From assembly GCA_019009955.1 (NCBI GenBank), contig CM032228.1, positions 100,065,001 to 100,129,000 on the forward strand: 64,000 nucleotides of DNA, in the 5' to 3' direction. This stretch comes from Riptortus pedestris. Lineage: Eukaryota > Arthropoda > Insecta > Hemiptera > Alydidae. A program made the translations under genes and the position numbers. Below the pieces are notes generated by a model. That model was given only the letters and a program-made list of their open reading frames with translations, was not told the DNA's origin and did no database searches. Of the stretch, positions 31,743-44,900 are shown one piece after another (position 1 is the stretch's first letter; each line of letters opens with the position of its first letter).

Positions 31743-34700
31743 CTGAAAATCATTTCATTTCAGAAAAACCTTATTATACTCCTTTACATTTTCTCTACAC
31801 ATAAGAAGGAAAATCAATTATTGCTTTCGAGTTATTAAACTAAATTTTTGTGGAACCTAAATATAAGTCATGTTCCCTCGTGTTGGTCAAAAATATATAT
31901 ATTCTATGTAGCACATTCTGATAACTGAATAATTATATAAAATCTGGTTTAATATTGATTAAATGAGAAGTTAATAATATTATGTAAAAACATAATTATT
32001 AAGTAAAACAGATTATAAAGAGCAATTTTGGTATCACCATCCTCCTCCTCTACCCTAATCCTCTCTCTACCCTCCTTGTATGGAAAGTTTGGTTCTAAAT
32101 ATTCCTGTCAATATCCAAACCTTTCCTTCATAAGCCACTTTTTAACTGCAATGCTTTGCACGTGGTCTCTTCCTCATTTCAGCTGTGGATGTTACTCTGG
32201 CTATTCTGCCGTAGGACCTCCTAATTCATAGACCATCCCAAATACTCCATTAGTAACTAAACCATATTATGTTATGTCCTGTTTTTTAAGACAACATCCA
32301 GGATTCAAAGGTAAGGTCCGGGACAAAAAGATAGCCCACCCTATATTTTTTCTCTTAATCAATAGGGGTTAAGGATTAAAGGATTAAGGATTCATTAAGA
32401 ATTAAGATTCCATAAAGGATTAAGGATCCATTAAGGATTAAGGAGGTAGGAAAAACAGCTTGTGAGAATTAATATTATTTCTTGATTTGGGGTAAGACAA
32501 AAAGATAGCACACCTATTGTTTCTTTACAAAGAAAACCAAATCCCTCTGAGTAGACAAGGCTAATCCAGTTCTGTTTATTCTTTTAAGTTGTTAACATTA
32601 TTTTAGTGAGATGGGACGAGCAAAATCATTATCACCAGGTGAAAAAAATATCATTCAGCGAATGAAAAATCGACGGTTTTGTATTTCCGATATTTCAAAA
32701 AATACCGGTAGGAGTAGAAAAGTGATTTTAATTTTTTTGAAGTCTCCAGAAAGCTATGGGACGAAGAAATCTCCTGGAAGGCCGCCGGCTTTAACAACAC
32801 GGCAAAAACGAGCAATTTTAAGGGTTGCATCGAACTCATCATTAATGGCCCGTCAAATTGCGGCTAGAGCTGGTGTAGTGACGAATTTGAAAAACGTCCA
32901 GAGGATCATTCGTGCAGCTCCTCACATCAAAAGAAAGAAAATGAAAGATATGCCACCTCTAAGCATGGCGCATAAAGAAAGGCATAAGGAGTTAGCCCGT
33001 GAACATGTCCAATGGAAAGAAGAGTGGAAAGAAATCTTGTTCACCGACGAAAAAAAATTCAACCTCGACGGTCCTGATGGCTGGGCTCACTATTACCATG
33101 ATCTACGGAAAGAAGAAAAAATGTTTTCCAAGAGGCAAATGGGAGGAGGCAGCGTCATGATATGGGGAGGCATTGGCTATGATCACAAAACTGATATCGT
33201 GTTTATTTCTGGTAGAATGAACAGTCAGCAATATGTTAATTTGTTAGAAAACCAACTACAAAAATATTTTGAACTTGTTCCTAAAGAGAACGTAATTTTT
33301 CAACAAGATAATGCTCCAGTTCATACGGCGAAAGTTGCAAAAGAATTTTTTAGAAAAGGAAGGATCAGAATTATAGATTGGCCGGCTCGTTCCCCGGACT
33401 TTAATATCATCGAAAATGTATGGGGACATCTTGCTAGAAGTGTTTACAGTGGGAGCCGACAATTTGAGTGCGTTGAATAATTAAAAAAAAAACAATTCAG
33501 GAGGAGTGGACCAAACTTCCTCAAGAGTTGATTCGTCGCCATTGTAACTCACTTTCAAATCGTATGATTGCTGCATTAGAAAAAGGTGGTGCGTATACAG
33601 GATATTGAATTTTCATTTGTATTCTTTTAATGTATTTTTAATAAAGGATTTTATTATTATTGTTCACTGTGCTATCTTTTTGTCTTACCCCAAATCAAGT
33701 ATTATTTATTAATTCTTACAAATTATTTTTTCCGACTCCTATTAGATTGATCATCGGCTCAAATTTGAGCAGAATACACTACATATTAATAAATAAAAAT
33801 TATATCAATAGTTAAAAATGATTAAGAGAAAAAATATAGGGTGGGCTATCTTTTTGTCCCGGACCTTATGTGTATCTACTGCCAACTGGCTTTTCATCTT
33901 AATTTTGTTCCTCCTTTGGGCCACAGGAAACAGTCTCTCAGCCTTCTGGCACAAGGTTTTCTTTATCCATACAATATATCAATTGAAGAAATCCATTTTC
34001 CTTCAATTGAGCTACCCTATATACATAAAATTCTGCCCCGTAATTATTAAGGTCTTCAGACTCTTAATCATATCCTTATTCTTCATTTTACTAGAGTTTA
34101 AAGACATTAATTTGTTCAAGCTTCTTTCAAAGGATATCTTAAGAGAGAGCAACATATTAGAAAACTTCCCTTCAGGAAAATCACCTACTGAGGTTCTACT
34201 CATGATGCAGTTTTCCAAAAATGTACTCAAATATCCATCGGTCTTGCCTAAATGGCGAAATGAGGTCCGTTCAAAATTATATGTGTGTGTTTGTGTGCAT
34301 ACACATATACACACTTGTCTGTTACTTCTGTAACAGTCACAATTTTTGTTTAATCACTACTAAACTTGATGTATAAGTGTTTCATTCAAAACTAAAGGCT
34401 AAAGTTCATTAACGGCTGAAACGGGGGAAGGAGGAAAATTCATCATATCTCCATTGTTATAAGTCAGATCAAAAATTGTATAGAACCTATCATTTTGCAA
34501 CTAAAATTAACTATAAATGTTGTTATATCCATGTTTTATCTATCATGAATATTAATCGAGATATTTGGATTGTTTAGCCTCCGTTGGTTTGTTTGTCTTC
34601 AGTAAACCCTTATTCCTACTTATGTCGTATTAACAATAAGCTTTTACATCATCTAAGATTAAATACCAAATATTATTGATTGAAAATTCCCAGACTTCAA

Positions 34701-36506
34701 AGTATCTCCGTTATTATGAGTCGGATCGTAAAATGTTATAGAACCAATCTTGTTAAACTATTGATGGTCTACAATTGTTCTATGCATATGTTCGTAACTC
34801 CAATATTAAGTGTGTTATTCATACTTTCTTGGGTTCTACGTATCAGCACATGGGAAATCTGCTTAGTTTATGCATCCCCTGCTTGACAGACTTTTTTTTT
34901 GATATGTTGAACAAAAATCCAAGTCAGTTTACAAGGCTTAGAAAATCTTTGTAAGACGCTATTAAATAATCTTAAAAATTAAGTAAATCTTCAGTTTGTG
35001 AGCATGAAGTAGCATCATATTGCTTGCTGTTAAGAATAATGGTATAATTAGGACTAATAAATACTCTCCAAAAGAAAAACCAATGCTGATGTTGTATGAG
35101 CTTGAGGTATTATATTTGAATATATAAAAATCAAAAGTCCAAACAAAAACGAGTTCTGAAATAGGTGAGTAACAGGATCAAGTCTTGTCTAAATGAAATT
35201 TCTTAATAGCTATTGTACAGGTTTACCACTGTTCTTTCTATCATGCAGCATCCTTATCTAGACCCCCCCCCCCAAAACATGGGTATCACAATTACATAGA
35301 TAACATGGCTATCACAATTACCTGTATTCGATTGTTTCTCAAATATAACTTGACAATCCTCTTTAACAAAGGAAGAAATTCTAAAGTATCAATGAAGTTG
35401 GATTCCATAAATAAATTTTTTAAGTCAACAAGCTTTCGAACATAGCTAGCTTGTATTCGACTTATTCTGTTGTTGTCCAAAATAAGATGTTGCAAACTGG
35501 TTAGATGTTCAATTCCTAGGAACATGATAATATATATTTGAAATCAATGTTTTTAAAGTTTGATTTTTGTCATCTTGAAAATTTTGTGACTGGTTATCTT
35601 GGAAGTGGTTGTATCTGAGGCAAGTTTACCTTTTAAAGGGCTTGAATTCTTAGGTCTAGCCCATTTTATCGACTTGTTACTTCAGTAATGAAAAACTGAA
35701 ATAATAGTTTATTTCTGTTATAACAGTTTGTTATTAGAACCTTCTATAGAACACATTTTTTTTTTATTGCATATATTTTTTTTTCAAGATTTCTTTCTGT
35801 TTTGATAGTGTTGCAAAAAGAAATTTGTGCAGGTTAAGAAATCATATGAAAGTATATTTCAAGAAAAGAAGAGAAAGGTAGACTTGGTGTTTAGAAAATT
35901 TGTCTATAAGGTAATAAAAATTTTAAATGCCTAATATATACTAATGTTAAATATAGGGGTTTAAGGACATTACAATTTTTATTCCAACAATTATTTGTGT
36001 ATCCATTTGAAGTGACCCAAAAAAAAAAAAAAAGTTCACCCTCTTTCTTTATTCCTATTTTATTACTGTTGATATTGATTTGTTTCTATTTTTTCTTGTT
36101 GCACAATCATTAGAGTGAAAATGAAGTTTGTAAGTGGGGGAATGTGTCTTCATAGTAATTTTTTTTTTAAACCTGTTAAATTGTGACTTTTTACATTTTG
36201 TTTTAATGCCATATTTTAAATTTGATGACATATTTTAAATTTATAAATTTCAAAGTTGTTTACATTATAGTGTCTAGAGATTTAATATATACATTTCCTT
36301 AAATATTGTTTTCAGAGTCTCGTTTCAGCGGACATCTCTTTAGGGGAATCAGCTATTGACGTACACATGACACGATTTTCTGAAAAATGTCAATCTATCC
36401 TACCTAGGAGATGATGAAAATGATGTATGTATCAAATTAGTTATGTATTTATATGTATATACTTTGTCTGTGTGTGTGCAGAAGCACATATGTGTGTGTG
36501 TGTATG

Positions 36507-36581
<75 letters not shown>

Positions 36582-38419
36582 AAAGACCCAGGACTGTAAT
36601 GATTTGGACAGAGTAGATCACACACTATAGGTGTTGAAAGAATACCTAGTTTGGTCAAGTCTTCTCTTCCAATTAGTACTCAACAATTTTGTGCTATTAT
36701 CTTTACAGTTAATTAATTAGAATTAGCCATTCAGTTGTATTCTCTAATAAATGTGACTTGCCTCTTACAGTGGTAAGTTCATTATCTTGGAGGAACAGTG
36801 TTTTGAGTTTAGGCATCCTATGAAGTTGCAAGGGCTCAAGATTATAGATATGATTTGAATTTAAGTGAATCTCTTCTAACTTCTTAAATACCATACTTTC
36901 AGGGGCTTCACCAAATTTGCAGATTTGATTTCCTGTTAAAATCAAAAACTTCAAATTGCCCAGTGGCAATAGATCAGCAATTGACACAAGACCATTATTT
37001 TCAAGATTCATGCTTGTCAAATTGTGAAACTGTCCTCCAGATAGTGAAACCTGAAATTTATTTTAATTATCATTGTCACAATTATGATTATTAATACTCT
37101 TATAAAATAACTCAACAACTATCGCGTTAAGTACTATTTTGAGAAATCTGTAAATGTGTGGAGTTAATAGACAGACTACTAGAAGCATGGATATATCAAT
37201 GGTGATAATATAAAGGTTTGGCATGGATGTCTTATACATGATTTGGGGGTTTCTATGAATGTCAAGTTTTTCGAACATTGTTTGCACAGATTGACATTCC
37301 TCTATATGAAGAAGTATTGTGATGGAACATGGCATATTTCGCATTGTTGTAGGGGATCTTTAGTTATTAACTGTATGGTGGGTAAGATTTGTGTGGCCTT
37401 TATGCATACTGGTAGTCACCACCTCTTCCTTTCAAATGCCTCTGAAGGCACATGGTAGTGTTAATCAAAATGTCTATGCAAATTACTTGCTTTATAAATT
37501 GCTATACGATAAAGATGTATGTAACAAAAGTTACTCTAAATATCAAATTAAACATCTTTTATCATGTGCACGTTCACCAAAAAACAATAGGAAACAAAAT
37601 ATGATGATTTTTCATTTCATACCTCCCGAACACCCTCCCTCCTTTGTTCCTAAAAATGTTATATAGCTTATAGTCAAGGAGGCATTAATATTAACCAAAA
37701 TACCGAGTTTCGTTGATTTCGATTTAGTCTTTCGTGCCGTATAACACTGTTGACCTCTTCTATAGTTTTTCATGTATACTTTGTTACACGGTAAAAGTGC
37801 CTATTACAAAAGTTACTATAAATAACAAAGCAAACAACTTTTGTTATATGCACGTTTGCCGAAAAATGAATAAGTTACGAAATATGTCGATTATATATTT
37901 CAGACCTCCCTTATAACTCCCACTCCTCTTTGTACCTAGAAATGTTAATATAGCTTATAATCAGGGAGGTGTGAATACCAAATTAGTTGTCTTTTGTGCC
38001 AAATAAAATTGTTGACTCCCACTATAGTTTTTAGCGTATAACTCATTTATACTTCATTGTGCAACAAAAGTCTATATAACAAACGTTACTCTAAATAACA
38101 AAATAAACAACTTTTGTTATGTGCATATTTGCCGAAAAAGCAATAGGAATCGAAATATCGCAATTTTTAATTTCAGGCCTCCCTTAGAACCCCCATTCCT
38201 GTTCGTCTCAGAGAATATTAACATAGCCTAAAGTCTAAGTTAAGTTAGTAGTAATACACATACCAAGTTTCATAAAATTTGGTTCAGCCATTTATGCGTG
38301 AAAGGTAACAAAGAAACAGACACCAAAGCTACAAAATGCAGATATCGTGTCTATGGCATGTGAAATGAAAAAATATCGTGAAATTTTGAGAAAATAATCA
38401 ATATACAGACAGAGATTAC

Positions 38420-38472
<53 letters not shown>

Positions 38473-41400
38473 TTTTCCTAGGAATGAGGCAGATCCCAAG
38501 CAATGACAAGATATGTACACTGATATTAATAATAGAAGGAACTGAGATACTTTTTTCAGAATAAAGTACATGCATTGGTGGTAAGTGAGGAGGGGGAGTA
38601 TGGAGAGCATAGGCAGTAATATGAATGTGACGGATCTAGCAAGGAAACTCCTGCACAGAAGCCTTTAGAACCAGTGCTTAGATTTTGAATTTAAATATAA
38701 TATGTTTAAAATAATAAAGTACTTAGTAAACTATAAATATACATTCTTTCAAAACTGTTTGGAAGGCTATTAAATTTATGAAACTTGCCCTTTTGATTGA
38801 TGAATTTAGAACACTTATATGTTGCATGTTCTTGAAGTCTTTATACTTATATTGAGACTGCAAAAACTCAATATCAAGGACACCACCAAATGCATGGCTT
38901 GCCTCAAGTACTTCATCTTCTGACACAGTTGAACCATTTATGTACTGAAACAAATAACATGAAGAGTCATTAATTGATGTTATTACTTTTATCATTAAAC
39001 AAACTAAAGTATGTTCATGTAAATTTAGCATCATCCTGCAATAAATTAAAATTCTGAAATATTTACCCTGTAAAAATTTTCCTTCAATTTCATGCATATC
39101 AAAACATATAATTACACTAGTGGACCCGGCAGATGTCCTGCATGATATTTCAAGCGATTAGGATATTAAATTTAATAATATTATGTTTAAAACAAAAGCT
39201 ACTTTTAATAACACAAAAAACAATCGTTATGTGCACATTTGCCTAAAAACAAATAGATAATGAAATATGGCAAATTTTTTATTCAGGTAACCCTTATAAC
39301 CCCCACTCCCGTTCGAACCTAAAAATTTAATATAGCTTATAATCATGGAAGAAAAAAATGCTAATTCACATACAGAGTTTTGTTAAGTTCGGTTCAATCG
39401 TTAGTGCCCAATAAAATTGTTGGCTCCCACTTTACTTTTTTAGTGTATATCTCGTTTATAATTTGTTATAAGACAAAAGTGAATATAACAAAAGTTACTC
39501 TAAATAACAACATAAACAACTTTTATCTGTGCATATTTGCCGAAAAACCAATAGGAAACGAAATATCGCTATTTTTAATTTTAGGCCTCCCTTACAACCT
39601 CCACTCCTGCTCCATCTGCCGGGCTGATTTGTAATGATAAACCATCCAGGGCATCACCCAAATGCGTATTAAAAAATTCACTCAAATCGGTCCAGCCGTT
39701 TAGGAGGAGTTCAGTGACATACACACGTACAGTAGAATTATATATATAAAGATGGTCCCGGTGATAGATCCTCCTATCATCCTTTTATGGGCAGTGTCGA
39801 ACTAAGGGCTTTAATTCATCACTAAAAAAGATTCCCATAGCACGCAGCAATTGAAAAAATAGTACAATCAGTAGGTGCCCAGTATGTGGGGAAAACTGCA
39901 CTGTGCATGTAGCCTCTTTAATGACGGAATGTTTTGTTTAAGAGCAATTGATATTACAATTTTGTCATATAGTATTAAAATTTTTTACTGATAAATTAAA
40001 TTAGATTTTTCTCAAATAAAGTATTTATAAATTAAAAAGATCAGCTCTTACCTGTAAAAGTGGGAGATGAAAAACTAAATAATTCCTTAAAATGTCCATG
40101 TTATGTAAATCATTTTCCCTAACATCAATTATTTTTAACTGCTTAAATTGTTTTATAAATAGGTAGTTCTCAAGAATAGCAATCTGATTAAAGCAAATAT
40201 AAAGTTCTTCCAAGTTTACAGCATTTTCTATACCCCTCATATTACTTAACTTATTCTTTGAAACGTCCAATACCTTAAAAGTTCAAGTAAAAGAAAAACG
40301 TATTAATGACTTCCAACTTATTATTATTAAAAATAAATGTTGAGTAGTGTAAGTGAAATTAATTATAAATGTTTTTAGACATCTTACCTATATAAAAACT
40401 GAGAGATTATTTAAGGGTAGAAATAAATCTTATTAAATTATAATCATTAGATTAAGAAACAATAAATACTATTTCCTTAAGCTCTGGAAGAGATTTAACC
40501 CAATCTGTATAAATAAAACTTTATATAAAGGTTTGTGAACTCTGTAATATAAAGGTTTGTTTGCTTTTCTATTTAAATTTGAAAGGGGTATAATATCACC
40601 GTAACCTCATTTATAATCATTAAAATTTTGCCTATCTGTCTGGACACCATTTGTTACAATGATTCAAAAACGGCTTGGAAGCTTATTGACTTATATTTGT
40701 GAGTCAATATCAAAATATTTGGCTTCCCACTTCTGGTAGAATTTATTAGCTAGTTAAGTAGAGTGCCATAGGTAAATTGTGAAATTTCATATACATTTAT
40801 TTAGGGAATGAATTTGAATGGCTTAATTTAGAAATTGAAACATAACTTATTGGTTATCATAAAAATTTAATTGTTTTTATGATTTTCATTATTATATATA
40901 TCATGAAATATAGTTCAAATATACATTAGTGGAAACAAGAAATACCATCCATTCTGAACATCAGGGGGGGGGAACATATAACTTTAATAACTCTGTAAAT
41001 ATTGATATAGATTTAGGAAGGATTAGCCATATTAATTCTTATGCCTAAATCATTTAACATTCAAAGGTTGTGCACAGGGACAATCTTAAAACATAAAAAC
41101 CATTTAAGTGGAGAGTAACTCAGTACATCTGTTTTATTTTATACAAACGATTGTTGTAGACTCATCTATATTCCTCCTAAACAAAGCCAGCTAGTGAAGG
41201 GAGTAAGGTCCGACTCTTGTAAGCAAATCCACTCTTATATTACTTAGCTCCAGAAGAGCACTTTGAAAGTGAAACATTTAGTCCTTCTAACATATGTTTA
41301 CAATGTTATTAAGAAGAGGAGAAACCATAAGAAAATATAAAAGTGCAAGCAGAGATCATTTGTTCTCCCTGGGGTTGAGGCAATGAAAGACGATCTTCCT

Positions 41401-41892
41401 GTGAGTTTTTCCGGCTGAGTGTTCTTCGGCAGTAGCTTGCTTTTTTTACTACCCCATCCTTAAAAAAGAATGTACTTTGTAAATTTATGATTTCTTTTCA
41501 AACATTTTCTGTTCATCACAATAACAATAAATTCCTGTTGTCTTTTCAAAATTTTTCCTCTTTAAATTTTATATTTTACATCCAATATACAAATACATCA
41601 TGCTGTTGGTGAAGCGCTCATAACGGTGATTCTCACAACTTCATTTAAGCTGCGATTTTTTTTAAAAAAAAAATATTATACTTGCCATTTATTATGTCCT
41701 TTTCTCTGAATACTATAGCTCTAGAAATTGTACATGTTACAATACATGCATATTGATGAACAAAATCATAAACACAATCTACATTTTTATGTTAACCAAT
41801 AATAAATGATGTAATAAAGTTGTTTCAATTTCTAAATTAACTCAAACCTTAATTTCAAAATTGACTTTACCCTCACAGCTGTTTGCTAAAAT

Positions 41893-41956
<64 letters not shown>

Positions 41957-44900
41957 GCATCTGCTCCTTAGGATCCTTGTATTAGGACATCAAGAGTAAT
42001 GTAATTTGGATAGACAAAATAAATAAAAAATATTTGAAAGTTGAAAATGTTTAAAAGTAGTTACCTTCAAGAATGTGAGATTTGTTGAATTCATGTCTTC
42101 AAGTGATTTTATGTAGTTGCCACTCAGATTAAGTTTTACTATGTTAGTAAGTGATAGAAAGCTGTCCTTTAATTTCGTTAAGAGATTAAAAGATAAACTG
42201 ACATCTATCAAATTGGGCATACATTGAAGGAACTTTGTTTCCATCAGTTTATTCCTAGTTATTTTTAAAGATGCTACATTTTCAACATTATTTTCAAAGG
42301 CTAAATTTTGAAATTGATTTTCACCCATCAAGCTTATACATTTGATTCTACCCTCTGAATCAACAGCAATGTGACTTGTTTTTATTGTACTACAACATTC
42401 TTCATCCCAACTAGTATTACAAAATAATTGTTTTGGTTCGAGTTGCTCCTCTGACAACTCAAATATATTACAGCTCTTGTCCAATGCATTTAAAGTATAT
42501 AGTGAGTTAAAACCTGAAGAGTTATACTTATTCATATCTATTCGATTATAAGTAGAAAGTTCTTTCAGATATATTGATACAAAATATATGTCGTGAGAAT
42601 CTTGATGCAAATCTGTGAAAACGTTATTCTTCAGGTTCAGTATTTCTATTTTTGGCGAAGAATCATGCAACCATTCTAGGGTGAAAAATATACTAGTAAT
42701 TGAGTTCCAGGAAAGATCAACCTCTCTCAAATAGTCCAATGTCTAAATTAAAAACAGAAAAATAGGCATTTAAAAAAGGGGTACGTATTGTATAAAAAGG
42801 GGTTATTTCTTAATATTTAAACCACATATACATTTACTATAACTTCACCCTAGTTAGAATATGTTTTACAATTATTTTTTATATACATCCAACTAGTGAG
42901 TAAATAATATTTATTATTATTATTTGTTTAGATCCACTTTTTACTACTATGGCTATTGGGACAGGTTACCATCCATTTCTAGCCAGGGTGGAACTAACAA
43001 TTTTATTTAATGAGTTAGTCACTAAATAAACTCCTATTACCTAGGTAGGAATCAAACTCGCCACTCTAGGTTTACCATGTGAGATAAAGGCCAATGCTTT
43101 GTAAATAATAGAGACTTGTTAATTTTGCGCATATGTTACTTTTAATACCTTGTTGGAAAATGTCCCACTAGTGGACTGTCAGGTTTCTTTTTGAGTGCAT
43201 GTGGCTGAACGTACTATGATCTCCTTTCCTGCAGTTTTATTAGGGTATATAAACTTCTTCAAAGTTTGTTATACACATAATGCTTATTCAAAAGAGGGGG
43301 GAAAGCCAAAATATTGGTGTGTAAAAAAAATAATTTTTAAATCTAAAAAACTTAAGGAAATGCGGGGCACTATAGATCTACGAGTACAGAACCTTCTCAA
43401 TGAGCGTCATCAAATCAAGGGTGCGAAGGCTTAATAAATCAAAGAAATATTAAATGTAAAACTCAGTTGGTGTTGTGTACCTTTATCATTAAACCCAATA
43501 ATGATGATATTGAAAAAGCTGTGGCCACCTAATCAAGAGGAGTTTGGTTAAATATCATATGTTTTAAAAATAATAAATCCATGGTCCTGAAGCCATTCCT
43601 TTGAAAACTGCTGAAATATGCAAGGCACTTCTTGGATGAGGCTTGCCAATGATATATAACAATATGGTACCCCATATTAACAACATGGTATGTCTGAACA
43701 AATGAAAAATACCTGTGGAATAGTGAGAAGCAGTGATTCTGTCAATTCATAAAAGTTATAGACTAAAATGTAAAACTTATAGGGTCCTAGCACTTCTCTC
43801 CACAGCATATAAGGTACTGTCTGGGGCCATATATTGGAGGTTAATGAAGAGAATGGATATTGGAAGAGCTTCAGAGTGGATTTCGTCTAGTACACACAAC
43901 AGTAGATAATATCTTCACTATGGCATTTTTAACTTACAAGAAGCATGCAAGTGTCATGCTGATCTGCACTACCTCTTTATTGCCTTTTAACAGGCTTATG
44001 ACAGTGTATGTAGGTTAAAATAGCTACAGGTAATGTAGTGACTCTAGAGTGCAATTGTAAACCATATCATTGTTTACATTATATCATGTATAAATAGTTT
44101 AAACCTCCACAAGCTAACACATTGAATTTAATAGAGAAGAGCATAATCAGAGTGAGACACTGGAAGAAGGTGGGTTTTGGAGATATAAATCATAAGTATC
44201 ATCACTAATCTAAAAAAAAAAAGTCCGTCACGCAGGGGCTGCGTAAACTAAGCAGATTTCCCACGTGAAGTTTTACAATAGAGAAATTTCACGAGAGCTG
44301 AGCAGTTAATGAAACGGCCGAACTAGCTTTTGGCGGGAAAGCCACTTCGTCCGTTAGCCGGCCAGATTTAATAAAAATGCAAATATCTCGGTTAATATTC
44401 AAGATAGAGAATAAATGTATATAACAATATTTATAGTAAATTTAATTTGTAATAAGATTGATTCTGTACAATTTTTCGATCCGACGTATAGTAACGGACA
44501 TATTTTGAATTTTCGAAAATCCTCCCCTCTAAATCACCCCTCCCACTGGTCCGATTTCAGCCGTTAACGAACTTGATCTTTCTTTTTACATAAAACGCTT
44601 AAATATGAAGTTTGGTAAGGATCAAACAAAAATTGCGACCGCTAGAGCGGTAACAGACAAATATATATATACACACACACAGTTTTGAACGGACCTCATT
44701 TTCGTCATCTACTAGGTAGGATCGATGGACATTTGAAGAAAAATGTCGAAAATTCCGTCATGAGTACAACCTCAATAGCTGATTTCCCTTAAGGGAAATC
44801 TGCTAAAAAAATGGCTAATACTAAAAAGAGCTATAACAAGCTTCTAAAAATGATGAAAGACAGCAAATGGAAATTCATTAAATGAAATAAAGTTTGTATT

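Noticed and set aside
32651..33462. Reverse-strand frames opposite the Tc1 transposase
   Set aside because: Shadows of the DD34E gene in the antisense frame.
33869..34160. Open frames directly right of the Tc1 element
   Set aside because: No similarity recognised. They span the flank and a family A copy.
36400..36658. Open frames rich in IYIYIY or THTHTH on both strands (also near 1849, 18358, 38351, 51233 and 52173)
   Set aside because: They are translations of TA or CA microsatellites, with no splice support.
44221..44807. Classical Helitron (5' TC, 3' CTRR, A^T insertion) for family A
   Set aside because: The palindrome followed by CTAA is tempting, but flanks are A on both sides and the other end has its own stem-loop. 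The Helentron-associated layout fits better.
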